Positions 1 through 10,494 of a DNA stretch of 39,248 nt are shown here, piece after piece; position 1 is the stretch's first letter; every line of letters begins with the position of its first letter. The position numbers were made by a program, and so were the translations under genes. The stretch comes from Podochytrium sp. JEL0797 (Eukaryota > Chytridiomycota > Chytridiomycetes > Chytridiales > Chytriomycetaceae): positions 1 through 39,248 of the forward strand of contig JADGJG010000129.1 in NCBI GenBank assembly GCA_027596195.1, written 5' to 3'. Below the pieces are notes generated by a model. That model was not told the DNA's origin, did not search any database, and saw only the letters and a program-made list of their open reading frames with translations.

Positions 1-240
1 CTCCCTTCATATGCGAGTGTCGAAATCACGACTGCGTTTGACGACTGGAAACTTGAGCAACATAATTTTGCTGCTCCTTTATTATCTTAATTTTTTGAAT
101 CTCATATCTTCTTTCTTTTTCTATCTCATGTATAATTTGCTATTTTTATATATTATATATAATTTACTTCTGTTTCCGCAAGATAAAAAGGTCCTAGCGG
201 AGGCACGACGCCCTACAGTCCCGCTTGGAGATTCTGAAAA

Positions 241-933
241 ATGAATGCAGGGCACTCTATTGCAATCATAGTCTTTGGAGTTTGTTTCCCAGTCAGCCCA
301 ATGAGCACCATTCAACTATTTGCCATGAAGCTTTTGATTGACCTGTCAAGATTGAGTATTTCATGGTGAGCTGCATGGCGTTTTCGTCAGTCTGTTCCAA
401 TCAAATCTCATTTTTACTAGGGATCGCGTTGACGACCCTGTTCTTCTCAATCCCATTCTCTGGGAGCCAGAGCAGTCCAAGTTCCTCTTGCTATTCATGC
501 TGATTGTGTCAATTTTCGAATCCGGTTTTGGAGTCGTCGCCTGTTATATCTTCGACATCGAGACAACAGGCGATGTTCCAAGATTCCGAACAATATTCTT
601 CCTGAGCGCCCTTCTCATTAGAGTATTGGTATGAGATTCACACGCTTCCAATCGTTCCAATATATTGACTTTGACGTGCTACAGGGAATTCACTTCCTCC
701 GAACGGACCGTATTGGATTCTCTCTGAAATCCCGTGGATCAGCCATACTGATTGGAACAACAGCAGTAACGCTGGCGATTGGCTTTGCTCTTCCCTATTT
801 AACTTTCATGCAGATGCCTCCAGCTGATAATGGAGTATTGGCGGCTTTGGCAATCCTGGTTGTCGCGTATTGCGCATTTGTTTCCCTCGACAAGATGTAT
901 TATATTTTCTTGTTTGGGAGCATTTTCCAATAA
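241..933 (+). CDS. Multi-pass membrane protein of unknown family, possibly 5'-incomplete
   Basis: Three exons fit splice consensus and phase: 241-365, 421-628 and 685-933, giving about 193 residues. The product is very hydrophobic with five or six possible membrane helices; the clearest lie near residues 55-80, 90-105, 125-145 and 160-180. I recognise no family motif, and it lacks the YKT and ENVxRS motifs of the seven-helix family elsewhere in the window. The Met at 241 is the first reasonable start, but bases 1-240 are AT-rich and upstream exons may lie outside the window. The third exon stops at once after a helix. An alternative splice from 899 to 944 would replace the last residues with a soluble tail ending at 1026. 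Function is unknown; membrane location is inferred from hydrophobicity only. Confidence 0.5.
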
Positions 934-1445
934 AGTCGAAACGGATCGTTGGTGAATGTGGAATGGTCTCTGCTCAAACCATCGGTCAACCACTGCTGCA
1001 TCTGTTTGAAATTCCCAAAAGCATGAGATTTCATACATGCTATACTTTATCTGATACTTTATGGTGAAAATTTTTCAAAGAAAAACATATTCGGCCCCAG
1101 CCCCCAACCCTTCCGCAACTCATAACATCTCTTATTTAATGAAGGACAGATGAAAGCGCTACATGTCCGTCCACACGAAATCTTAAAATTGTTCTCGGAA
1201 CGCGAATATGTCCTTACATCATTTTTTCGATGACCAACTGACCGCACCATTGCTGCAACTGTGCTGACACCCCCCGAAAACTCAAGATATTGCACATGGA
1301 TCAACGGCCAGCCAGATCCGAGCGTGAATAACCGTCCAAAACGCGTCCAAGAACCTCCCTCCGCGTCAATTCATCCCAGCAACGATACAACACACCCACA
1401 CACCTCTCCGGACCCTCCCTCTACGCCGAAAAGCCCCGCAAAACG
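934..1445. other. Intergenic stretch without a supported protein gene
   Basis: No open frame here carries a recognisable domain or coherent splice structure. It contains the 3' flank of the membrane protein ending at 933 and, next to 1446, the downstream flank of the minus-strand tRNA gene, including a run of four T on the minus strand (about 1440-1443) that suits RNA polymerase III termination. Confidence 0.5.
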
Positions 1446-1516
1446 TGCATCAACCGGGAATCGAACCCGGGACTACCGCGTGGCAGGCGATAATTATACC
1501 ACTAAACCATTGATGC
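1446..1516 (-). tRNA. tRNA-Gly (anticodon GCC)
   Basis: The reverse complement folds into a standard 71-nt cloverleaf. The acceptor stem pairs GCATCAA with TTGATGC, followed by an A discriminator at 1446. The anticodon stem ATCGC/GCGGT closes the loop CTGCCAC, which places GCC as anticodon. The T arm is CCGGG-TTCGATT-CCCGG and supplies a good internal B box; TGGTTTAGTGG serves as A box. A T-run follows the 3' end on the minus strand. There is no intron and no encoded CCA, as expected of a nuclear eukaryotic gene. It is divergent to the RING gene starting at 1705, with 188 bp between them. Confidence 0.96.
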
Positions 1517-1704
1517 TGCCGAATTTAGAATTTGATTACTAAACCATATCGTCATCTGTCCTATGACAAACTTCATTTGGACCCAATGAAAACGAGTTGG
1601 TGTGGATAAAAGATGCTGCTGCCGTGCCACGTGGGAAAGCCGAGTCTGATCACCAAAACAAACAACACAAAACATTTCCGGACACAAAAAAACCAACCAA
1701 AAAA

Positions 1705-3220
1705 ATGCTCACCGCCAACCCGCCCCCACCCGACGCCAGCGACACCCACCTCCAATACCTCCACTGCAACCGATGCGGATACGCCCCCCTTGTCGAACAA
1801 CCAGCACGTGCTCTGTTTGTGGCGCAGTGTTCGCACGTGCTGTGCCTCGATTGTTTGCAGAGTCCAAAGCCAGGTGATTTTGACGGAGTTAAGTCACTGG
1901 CGCATAAGTGTGTGTTGTGTGGGGCCGTGAGTGCGGTGGTGCGAGTGGGAGAGGGGGTGAGTTGGTTTTTTATTTTATTTTATTTTTTTATTTCTGATAT
2001 GTTTCTAGATGCCCGAAGATGTCGCCAAGATCATCTCTCCCTTTATTGAAACACTCGAAACAGCGCTTGAAGTGGCCAAGGTCAGTGTGAGATTGGGGAG
2101 TTGATTCACTCTAATATTTGATTCAGTTCCAATACGGCAACGCAACCTCTCTCATCAAATTCCTCAAATCTTCAAAATCAACCGAAATCGAAACTTTGAA
2201 AACCTCCTTAAAAGCACAAGCAGAGTTGAGTCGATTTTTAACTTCGAAGGACTTTTCGAAAACTGACCCTCTCCAAAAACCAGAAATTCTCTCCTTCAAA
2301 AGAACCAAATCCAACAACTCCAATCTGAACTCGATGCTGCGAAACGCGAATATCTGCAACTCAAATCTCAGCTCAAGTCTCAAACACGCGCTTCTTCAGT
2401 TTCGCCAATCCAACAACCCCAACGTTCCGGCCAACCACCTCCACCCCAACAACAACAAACACCGCAATACTTCCCCGCTCAGACTCCCATCTTCAAACTC
2501 TCCAAGCAATCCAAACCCGCGCCTCAACACGTCCAACAACCCCAATCCACCTCTCACCTTGCCCCCACCCCCTTCGCGAACCCAAACCACACCAACCAAT
2601 CACCAACCAATTTCGCTCGAGTCCAAACCCCCGCCTTTCCATCCCGCCTCTCTCTCCCGCCTCGCCCTACCTCGGCCATGAGCACATCCACTTCCTCGAT
2701 CCAGTCTGCTTCGGAAATGCAATCGAGTCCGCATCGTCAATTCCAAGGATACCGCGCACCGTCTTCCTCTACTGCACATGCGAGCAACCCTCGATATTCT
2801 CCGCAAAATCCGTTCCAACAACACCACCAATCCGCAACGCGTATTCGCCCCGAAACGAGTCAATCCACGCCGCATCCACATCACATCCACGCGAGATCAG
2901 CTGCTGCGAGTACACCCTCTCGATCCGTCGAATCCATGGTCATTGACGTGGATCTTGCCGACGCGGCTGTCGCGCAACGCGAAAGGCAACGTCAACGTGC
3001 TAGTGGACAGCCGCAGCAATTCGCAGCACCGTCAAGACCAATGTCTGTCGCGACTGGGAGTGCAAGAGGACCGGCACCGTCGCAAGGGAGGACAGCTGTG
3101 ACGAGGAGACAGTTCAGTTCCGGCGGTGGTGGTGGAGGAAGTGGACGTGGGAGGATGAGCCATGACAGTGGATATGTGAGTGGGCAAAGTAGTGGGAGTA
3201 GCAGCCGTGCGGGGTATTAG
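1705..3220 (+). CDS. Zip3/RNF212/HEI10-like RING protein (meiotic crossover factor candidate)
   Basis: Exons 1705-1956, 2009-2080, 2127-2224 and 2284-3220 join in phase to about 452 residues. The N-terminus has a C3HC4 RING with ligands Cys21, Cys24, Cys42, His44, Cys47, Cys50, Cys69 and Cys72. It is followed by the short helix and FQ-x-N-x-x-x-LI-x-FLKS stretch typical of RNF212/Zip3, a coiled coil (about residues 125-160, rich in Q, L, E and K) and a long Ser/Pro/Gln-rich disordered tail ending in a Gly/Ser/Arg-rich segment. Family members are SUMO or ubiquitin E3 ligases that load on meiotic chromosomes and promote crossover designation. The third intron (2225-2283) is needed: reading straight through abandons the coiled-coil frame. 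An in-frame upstream ATG at 1597 exists, but 1705 sits closer to the RING, as in relatives. The RING identity is firm; the meiotic role is inferred from architecture. Confidence 0.82.
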
Positions 3221-3278
3221 TGTGAGGGGGGAGATCATGAAGAGTCATAAATATTAAAGTTACAAGCCAAAAACCAAA

Positions 3279-4799
3279 ATGGCAACCGACATCCTTCTCG
3301 CCACTTCTCTCTTTGGCAGCAACTTCTACGCCGATGCGAATCCCAACTGGCTCAAGATTGACGGCGTCACGATCGGCGAATCCGACCAGTTTGGCCACAG
3401 CTCCGTTGTCGCCGGACCCGGAGGCATCGGACAGCTGCTCCAAGATGTTCTTCAAGACCCCTCTGTCGTCGTAGTCATCTTCCACTGGGAATCCAACACA
3501 GCGTGGCTAAAAACCGGGTTTACCGTCAACGATCCAAGCGACTCGAAACAAAACGGAGGCTGCACCACATTTATCGCCACCAACCGCATCCAACCCGAGT
3601 TTGTTGGCATGCCCCCAAACACCTTCTCCACACCCCAAGCGCGTCAACTCCAAACCCCACCTGCCCCCTCCATGCAACTCACCCCCAAACCCGACTTTGT
3701 CCACTGGAACCCCACCAACTCCCAATTCGAACTCTCCGGAACGCGTTTCGTCCCCGTCGGTTTCAACAGCTACTGGTTCGGCCTCATGGAAGACTTTTCA
3801 TACCCCTCCGAATCCCAAATCACGGAAATGTTCCAACTCGCAATCCAAATCGACGCGACCGTGATTCGTTCACATACTCTCGGAATGTCCAGTGGGACCC
3901 CGCATTCTCTCTTCCCGGGCGCGAGTAACCCTTCTACAGACGGTTACATTCAGCTCAACCCAGATGCATGGCACTCCATCGACTTCACACTCGCTCAGGC
4001 GGCTCACTTTGGAATCAAACTCATCTGTCCCCTCCTCGACACGTACAACTACTACCACGGAAACTATGGCGATTTTTGCAAGAACCGTGGACTTGACAAG
4101 TCGCAATTCTGGACCCACCCGCAACCACGAGAAGACTTCAAATCCTACCTCACCCAATACCTCAACCACACGAACCCCCTGACAGGTCTCCAACTCAAAA
4201 ACGACCCTTCAATCCTCTTTCTCGAACTCGGCAACGAACTCGGAAATATCCGCCCCGAAGCGGGGAGCACCGCCATCCCCCCGCAATCGTGGTTCCAAGA
4301 AATGACATCCCACATCCGTACCCTCGACGACTCTCACATGATTTTCAACGGGACGGATGAATGTCTCGGAAGTTCCGTCTCGAATGAATTCAGCGTTTCC
4401 CAAATCGACTGCTTCGGGGCTCACTTTTACGAACACGATTACGACCGCTTAAACCGCGGCGCGAGCTGTGCAGCTGCACTCAACAAGCCCTACGTGATTG
4501 GAGAATACGACTCCAAATTCGGACGCGACTGGTTCTCCCGCATCGAAGGAAACCGCAACATCCACGGTTCAATCTTTTGGGGAATGTATCCCAGCAAGAG
4601 CGGGGTGGCTGGGTCGGAGCCGTTGTTGCATGAGGACGGGTTCACGTTGAATTGGGGGGAGAAGGATGCGAAGCAGTTGGAAGCGTTGAGGAATCATCAT
4701 CGGAGGATGCGGGGGATGCCGGCGTTGTTGTTTGGGCAGGAAACTCCGAAGGCGTTTGGGAAGGCGATGAAGGGGCTCAAGTTGGATCGCTGGTTTTGA
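3279..4799 (+). CDS. Glycoside hydrolase family 5, endo-beta-1,4-mannanase-like, with unknown N-terminal module
   Basis: A single intronless reading frame encodes 506 residues. From about residue 139 it is a GH5 (beta/alpha)8 barrel of the fungal/plant mannanase type: GFNSYW near 161-166, RSHTLG near 197-202, the acid/base in LELGNE (Glu320) and the nucleophile in YVIGEYDSK (Glu409), plus IFWGMY near 432. Such enzymes cleave beta-1,4-mannan or related glucans by a retaining mechanism. Residues 1-137 form a separate module that I cannot assign; a WLK motif near residue 76 faintly recalls PAN/apple folds, but the cysteines are missing. No signal peptide is visible, which is odd for a polysaccharide hydrolase: it may be cytosolic or unconventionally exported. 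The absence of introns contrasts with most neighbours. GH5 assignment is secure; substrate is inferred. Confidence 0.88.
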   Translation: MATDILLATSLFGSNFYADANPNWLKIDGVTIGESDQFGHSSVVAGPGGIGQLLQDVLQDPSVVVVIFHWESNTAWLKTGFTVNDPSDSKQNGGCTTFIATNRIQPEFVGMPPNTFSTPQARQLQTPPAPSMQLTPKPDFVHWNPTNSQFELSGTRFVPVGFNSYWFGLMEDFSYPSESQITEMFQLAIQIDATVIRSHTLGMSSGTPHSLFPGASNPSTDGYIQLNPDAWHSIDFTLAQAAHFGIKLICPLLDTYNYYHGNYGDFCKNRGLDKSQFWTHPQPREDFKSYLTQYLNHTNPLTGLQLKNDPSILFLELGNELGNIRPEAGSTAIPPQSWFQEMTSHIRTLDDSHMIFNGTDECLGSSVSNEFSVSQIDCFGAHFYEHDYDRLNRGASCAAALNKPYVIGEYDSKFGRDWFSRIEGNRNIHGSIFWGMYPSKSGVAGSEPLLHEDGFTLNWGEKDAKQLEALRNHHRRMRGMPALLFGQETPKAFGKAMKGLKLDRWF

Positions 4800-4931
4800 G
4801 TTTACCCTTGAGTTGTGAAAATGAATTATTCAAGAATGCAACCAAATATATAGTTTATTGACCCCATTTTTTATAATTTAACGTGTATACCCAAAAATCA
4901 CCCCGCATCAATAAAAGCCCTCACCAAAATA

Positions 4932-4954
4932 ACACACACACACACACACACACA
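4932..4954. repeat. (AC)n microsatellite
   Basis: About eleven AC units lie just downstream of the BCAS3 stop codon (4970-4972, minus strand), so they fall in its 3' untranslated or flanking DNA. A length polymorphism is likely. Confidence 0.9.
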
Positions 4955-4969
4955 ACAAAATATCCTTCA

Positions 4970-7900
4970 TCATCCAGCCCCCTCATACTTCTTCTTCATC
5001 TTCCCAAAATACCCCAACTGCACCGAAAGCCCCAACCCAGGCGACACCTCCTCCCCCTCCACTTCCTCGACCACAAACGCATCTTCAAACGACACATCAT
5101 CGCGCTGCCACACGGGCGTGGCACCCATCGCGTCCAGAGTATCGACCATGGCGGAGGTGAGTGCGGGCGCAATGTGGCTGTCTGCCATGGAGGGGTAGAA
5201 TCGCGGGTCTTTGCTGGTGGGGAAAAGAGGGACGCATCAAACACGAGCACAATAAGAAGAAGAACAAAATCCTAACCCATTCGATGCAACAAACTGATGT
5301 CGAACCTCCATCTTCTTGAAGGTCGGCAAATCCGACAAATCGGCCCGCGACCCATCTTGCGAGATTGGCTCCGGTACCTCTTCTTCACCGTCATCGTCGC
5401 TGCTGCCCTGTGCATAAAGAGACATTTTGAACGTGAGGTCCATCCAAATTGGGGCGCCAAACAGGACTGCGTCAAAAGTCGTTGTTTCGATTTGCGAGGC
5501 CCATTGACTGGCAAAAGAAAATGGGTTGAGTTGAGAGAACAGAAAGGGGCCGAAACTCTCTGACAACTTACCCCGATTTCAGAGGAGCATCCGGCTCTCT
5601 CGCCATCTACAAATAAAAAAATTAACCCACCAACCCAACACTCCCAAAAAATTTCAAACCTCCAACACAGTCTTCGCCTCCCCCCAATCCCCACACCTCC
5701 TCACATCCCACTGCCCCACATCCTTCACAACCACCTTCGGCTGCCCCGCCACACACCCCATCACCCCCCCACCGCTCGCCGCAGACCCGACCCCAAACCT
5801 CCCCCCTCCACTCACACTCCCAAAACTCCTCGGAGAAGCCCCCAAACTGCCCACCACCAACCCTCCTCCGCCACTCCCAGGCGATCCAACCTCCCCATAC
5901 ACCCCCAAATCCAAATAATGCAACGTCACAAACCCCGCCGGATGAACACTCACAACTCTCTGCCGAAACAACCGCACAAACTCCTCCCCTCCCACCCCAA
6001 CTCCCCCAAAAGACCCGGGACTCCCCGACGACCCGACACCCCCCTTTCCCACACTCTTGACTGGTTTCCCAACCACCTCAAACAAAACCCCGACACCAAG
6101 AACACCCCTCCTCGCCCCCTCCTCATCTTCAACCGCAATCCCCTGCTTGACCCTTGCACATGGATACACCACCCCCGTGTCTCCCGCTAAAACCCTCACA
6201 GCCTCCCTCACAGCTTCAACCCTCCCCCGCTGCACATCCACCCATCCATTCAAAACCGCCAACTCCGTCTCCTTCACCCCTGCTACGGTTCCCTCAGGAA
6301 CGGGATACACATGCGTAGTCCCCCTCGCAGTGCTCACGCAACACCATCGTCCGTTGTCGCTGAAAGTGACACTTTCGACGGAGGCTGGTGTGAATCCGCG
6401 TTCGAGTTTGTATAACAGTGGTAACACTCCCACCGTGCCTCCAACGCGAACATCAAAGATGTAGAACGTGTTGGCACTCGTGCTGCTCGTGAATAACCTC
6501 GTTTGCGCCACGTTCATGGTCAGATTCGAAATCTTGGACGTGTGCGGTTTCCATTTCGCCACAAGGCTCACCGCATCCCCCTCCCGTTCCCGCTTCTCCC
6601 CTTCACCGTCCCCTCGTTGTGGCCGGAGATGCACCTCAATCGGAACCTCCAAAACCGAAACCACCCCATCAATCCCCTTCCTCTCAATCAGCGGCACCAC
6701 CCCCGTATGCACGACCTGCGCCTCCAAACGCGGAGACTCCACCTCCCTCGGATGAAAATAATTCGAAACCGCAGAGTACCCCACACTCCCCAAATACCCC
6801 GCCCCACCCAACACTTCCTTCACGACTTTGGTTGTTGCTTTTTTGAGACCTTCCATTGCGATGACTTGCACGGTTACAGAAGCGGTGGATGCCGATTCGT
6901 CAGGGGATGAGTGTGGGGGTGGGGGTGCGGTTGTGGCGGCGTAGATGAGGAGTCGGGAGCCGGGGGTGAAGACGGGGTATGCGTCGGGGACGATACAAAT
7001 GAAGTTGAGTGAAAGCGCCGAGTAAACTTGAAGTGTGAAATTCGAAAGTGACTGGCGTTTTTGTACGAGATAGTCAGCAAATCCCCGTCAAAAATATATA
7101 TGAAAAAAACGAACGGTTTTACTTACAATCACAATCAACCGGTCACTCGACTTGACTCCCACCACCTTCTCCTCAAACTTCCAGGACTTGACAATCTCGT
7201 GTGTTTTGAGGGAATACAGTTGAACAGTGTTTGTGTCTTCCTGTTCGGCTGAGCCAACGGATCCGAGTCTCACGGGCGGGGATTCACTGCCACATACCCC
7301 ACAAAACGAGTAAGAAGAGCTTGGAAAACAGGACAATAGAACCACTCACACAAAAACCAGCATCGGTGCCGCCCCCACCGCCTCCTCACCCATAAATTCG
7401 CGTTGAATCGATCCCACAGGATACGCCACAACCTATACCACAATAAGACAGATTTCACACAAAACGAAATAGAAATCGAAAAAGGGCCCTCACATCAATA
7501 TCCAACACGCGTCCCACCCCTTTTCGCACAGACACAATCTGAGTCAATTCAACGCCATGGGATCCAGACACACTCCAGACTTGGAACCCGGTTTCATATC
7601 CAATGAGTAAACAGAGACATCTAGTGTGTGTGTGAGTGAGTGAACACGCTCATGTTTCGAATCGGGGAATCTCTGTCTCTCACCCATCATCCACTGCTGA
7701 CCCGATATTCTTGCCTGCGCTTGGTGCAAACGCGTCCCACCGCGGTAGATTTACAAACTTGCAGCAAAGAATCGATTCAGGACCATTCGAATCGCGCATC
7801 GTCTTTGGAACCACGACCGGATTCGACGGACTCGACGAAAGCGACGAAATTCCTGTTGATGAAGGAGAGGCGTTTTCGCATACCACATATCAGATGCGAT

Positions 7901-8399
7901 CCAATCCAAACTCGCGTAACCCTCCAATTCGAAAAATACCTTTCACCAAAGACCCCACCTTCGACATGATCGAAATCGCCGAAACGGGTTTCGACCTCGC
8001 TTTTCTCCGTGGTCGGTCCACTCCTGCACCGGAAGTACTCGGTACCGCATTCGCATGTCGGATGCTTGGATCAAAGGACATTTGGGCCAAAGACACCGCC
8101 ACAGGGTCCGAGTCTAAACGGACGGGAGGTCTGAGTTTGACACGGGGTGGGTTGTGCTTTGATTGGATCGGTTGGGGAGTGGGTTTCGGTGGGGAAGAGT
8201 GGGTTGGAGGTTGAATGGGAGCCGTGGGAGGAAGCGGTTGAGGTCCAGCGAACGAGTCGATTTCTTCGAGGCGGAAAACACCATCGAAAGCAGCGTTTTC
8301 AGGGGGTGAAGTTTCCGTTTCATGAGGATGAATTTCTTCGTCAGATTCGCTGAGGACTATGGGCGGTGGTGGCAGGGGAGTGCGTTTCTTTCTGGCCAT
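4970..8399 (-). CDS. BCAS3: BCAS3-like WD-repeat autophagy protein
   Basis: Nine exons fit consensus and phase (8399-7940, 7852-7684, 7620-7494, 7432-7350, 7286-7127, 7051-5660, 5606-5572, 5507-5277, 5213-4970), giving about 966 residues. Family marks are LLIGYETGFQVWSV near 213-226, VQLYSLKTHEIVKSW near 293-307, WKPHTSKISNL near 499 and STARGTTHVYP near 572-582. The WQ-type C-terminal element (QWASQIE) begins exon 8. BCAS3 forms an incomplete WD beta-propeller and, with PHAF1, binds phosphoinositides at the phagophore. The first 150 residues are a Pro/Glu-rich disordered extension with a basic patch before the propeller. Intron 6 has a weak GTTTGA donor. Glycine- and valine-rich inserts lie around residues 660-760. 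Its stop is 170 bp from the GH5 stop (convergent), and its start is 74 bp from the stop of the next minus-strand gene. Confidence 0.85.
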
Positions 8400-8473
8400 T
8401 ATTGGCTGGGAGGTTTTTTAATTTCACGCTTGACGGATTAATCCTCTTTAATTTATTTAGGATATTCGCTTCA

Positions 8474-10409
8474 TCAAATGTACTTCTTGGGCGTCTTCTC
8501 CCCACGCATCCTTACAACCACACTCACACCATACACAACAACTCCACCCACCATAAAAAACAGCACATACAACACCACACTCCCACCCCCTCCTCCTCCT
8601 CCAGCAGCAGCTGCCGCATTCCCAATCTTATCATGCGCCTCCCTTATCTTACCATGCCCCTCCTCCACCTTCTTGGCAACCTCACTCAACTTCATATTCC
8701 CCATCGAATGTCCCGTTCGAATCACGTTAAAGAGTTCCTTGATATCACGATCGAGAGCGTCCATCTTCAACTCCAATTGAGTCATTTGGGTAGCGATCGA
8801 TTCGACCTTCTTGTCCACGGGGTCGACGGCGTTTCGGACATTGGCCGACGCAGCAGATTGGGAGTCTTGCGAGGCGGAGGTGGACGCGGCAGCGTTCGAG
8901 ACTTTTTGTTCGAGGAGGTTGAGCGCTTCAATGATTTTGAATTGGTTTTCTTGCAGGTTTTGCACCATTTGGGGCTGAATTCGCGTGCGGGAATTTTGCG
9001 ATGATCAACGTCAGTTGTGACACACATCATAGAATCAAATCCAAAACAACAAAACCACTCACGTTAAACACAGCTTCCTCTTCTTGCCCCAAAACTCCAC
9101 CTTCCCTCAAATCCTCTTCGACCACTTCGACAGCCAGCTTGGCCTGCTCCACAGCCTTCAAGGACGCGTCGTCCATTTTGTATTCGTCTTGGAATTTGCT
9201 TTTCTGTAGAATGGAAGTTTGGTCAAACCGCGAATGTTGATTTCCCAATCAAGAAAGAACTTACACTCTTTCTCGGGTGTGGGTGGACCTCGAAAATCTC
9301 TAATCCCATGATATCATGGTCATCTAGAATACCACAATTTCCAAAAAAGGAGTTAGAAAACGGTGGAAACGAAAGGCCACAGACATGCACGCTCGCAAAA
9401 TCCCAAATGAAATTTCTCACCATGAATATGAGCCCCCGTCGACGCGGAAAGCCCAAAATAGTATCCAGCCGGCAAATCGATATCCTTGGCCCGGAAACAC
9501 TCGACAAATTGGTATCCGTCCTTGTACAAATCGACGTCGACCTGAGTGGTGCCGAAGAAACCCGGGGAATTCAGCCAAAACACGAAATTGGAATACACCA
9601 TCCAAAATCGCGGTCAAATCAAGTACAAGAGAAATGCATACCCTCAGCTGCCTCTTCTTATACGTCACTCGAACCCACACGGGATGCGGCGTGTTTCGAT
9701 AATCGCGCATACAACTTCCCGCCATCTCGTTCGCGGCGGGAGACCTCCCCGCCACCTCTTTCGACCCATCATTCACCATGGCATACACGAGAGGACTGAA
9801 TCGATTGTCCTTTTGGGAAGAAGTCGAAAACACGACGCCGAGACCTGAAATTCGTTAATCAAAACACGGAACCTATCAACAAGCAAGATGTTCACCGTCC
9901 CACTTGTCCTTGCTCCCCATCACACCACCGCTGACACTCTTCTCCTTGGTATACCACAACGCGAGGCCATCACCCCCGGCGTATCCGCGGCCTGAGGCGC
10001 GGAACGACAGATAGGCCTGCCACTCCTTGTGCGGGTTCTGGTTCTCTGCCCAGATTGCACCGCTCTGGTTCGGCAGCGAGGGCGTCAGGCGGACCGAGTC
10101 AGGCGACAGGATGGCGTCTAGGGGAGTGATTCGGTGAGCGGTTTCGCCTCCTCGTTAGACAAAGCACCCACTTGTTGCCTCAAAGAAGGGCACTTTTCCG
10201 CTGTCGACAATAAAGACTGGTTTCTTGAAGGATTGTTTGTAGTCGTGGCGGCGCTCGATTTGCCCGTGAGAGACAAGGTCCATGGCTTCGACAGAGTCCA
10301 GCGAAGGATCACTGCCTGAAGCGGGCGCCTGGCCAGTGCCAGGGGGCTCTGTGGATATCACCCGCGGGAGGAGAGAGACACAGGCGAGAAGCAGGTGGGC
10401 AAAGCGCAT
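8474..10409 (-). CDS. ERGIC-53/Emp47-like L-type lectin cargo receptor
   Basis: Seven exons (10409-10172, 10117-9896, 9844-9642, 9541-9421, 9323-9265, 9203-9063, 8974-8474) give about 494 residues. Residues 1-19 are a signal peptide, which is why 10409 is preferred over the in-frame ATG at 10439. The leguminous-type lectin domain follows (about 40-270), with VRLTPSLPNQSG, GDGLALWYTKEK, WDGLGVVFST, YRNTPHPVWVRV and DDHDIMGLEIFEVHP in family order. Then come coiled-coil stretches (about 290-440), a poly-Gly run, one membrane helix near residues 457-480 and a cytosolic tail ending KKYI. That is a canonical KKxx COPI retrieval signal. Such proteins carry high-mannose glycoproteins from the ER to the Golgi. 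The Ca2+- and sugar-contacting Asp in the DGLALWY motif is present. It is packed between BCAS3 and the propeller gene with about 80 bp on each side. Confidence 0.92.
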
Positions 10410-10494
10410 TCGCTGTCTTTTCTTTTGGCCAAAAATCAAATCAAAGAAAACGCGTGCGCATTTCGGATTTGAGTTTTATTCCATGTAAGGAACT

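Noticed and set aside
11..244. 77-codon plus-strand frame at the window start
   Set aside because: The Leu/Tyr/Phe-rich product stems from AT-rich DNA, and no splice link to the exon at 241 is evident.
2118..2681. Frame encoding an Asn/Pro-rich segment downstream of the RING
   Set aside because: It leaves the coiled-coil frame. Removing the 59-nt intron 2225-2283 restores a helical, then Gln/Pro-rich sequence continuous to the stop at 3220.
7621..7640. GT/AC-rich stretch as a possible regulatory repeat
   Set aside because: It lies inside the second BCAS3 intron, directly before the acceptor, and is adequately explained as a pyrimidine-poor intron end with a short microsatellite.
8366..9004. 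Long plus-strand open frame opposite the lectin gene
   Set aside because: It is antisense to the coiled coil and membrane segment of the ERGIC-53-like gene, whose exons, KKYI tail and lectin motifs are clear.
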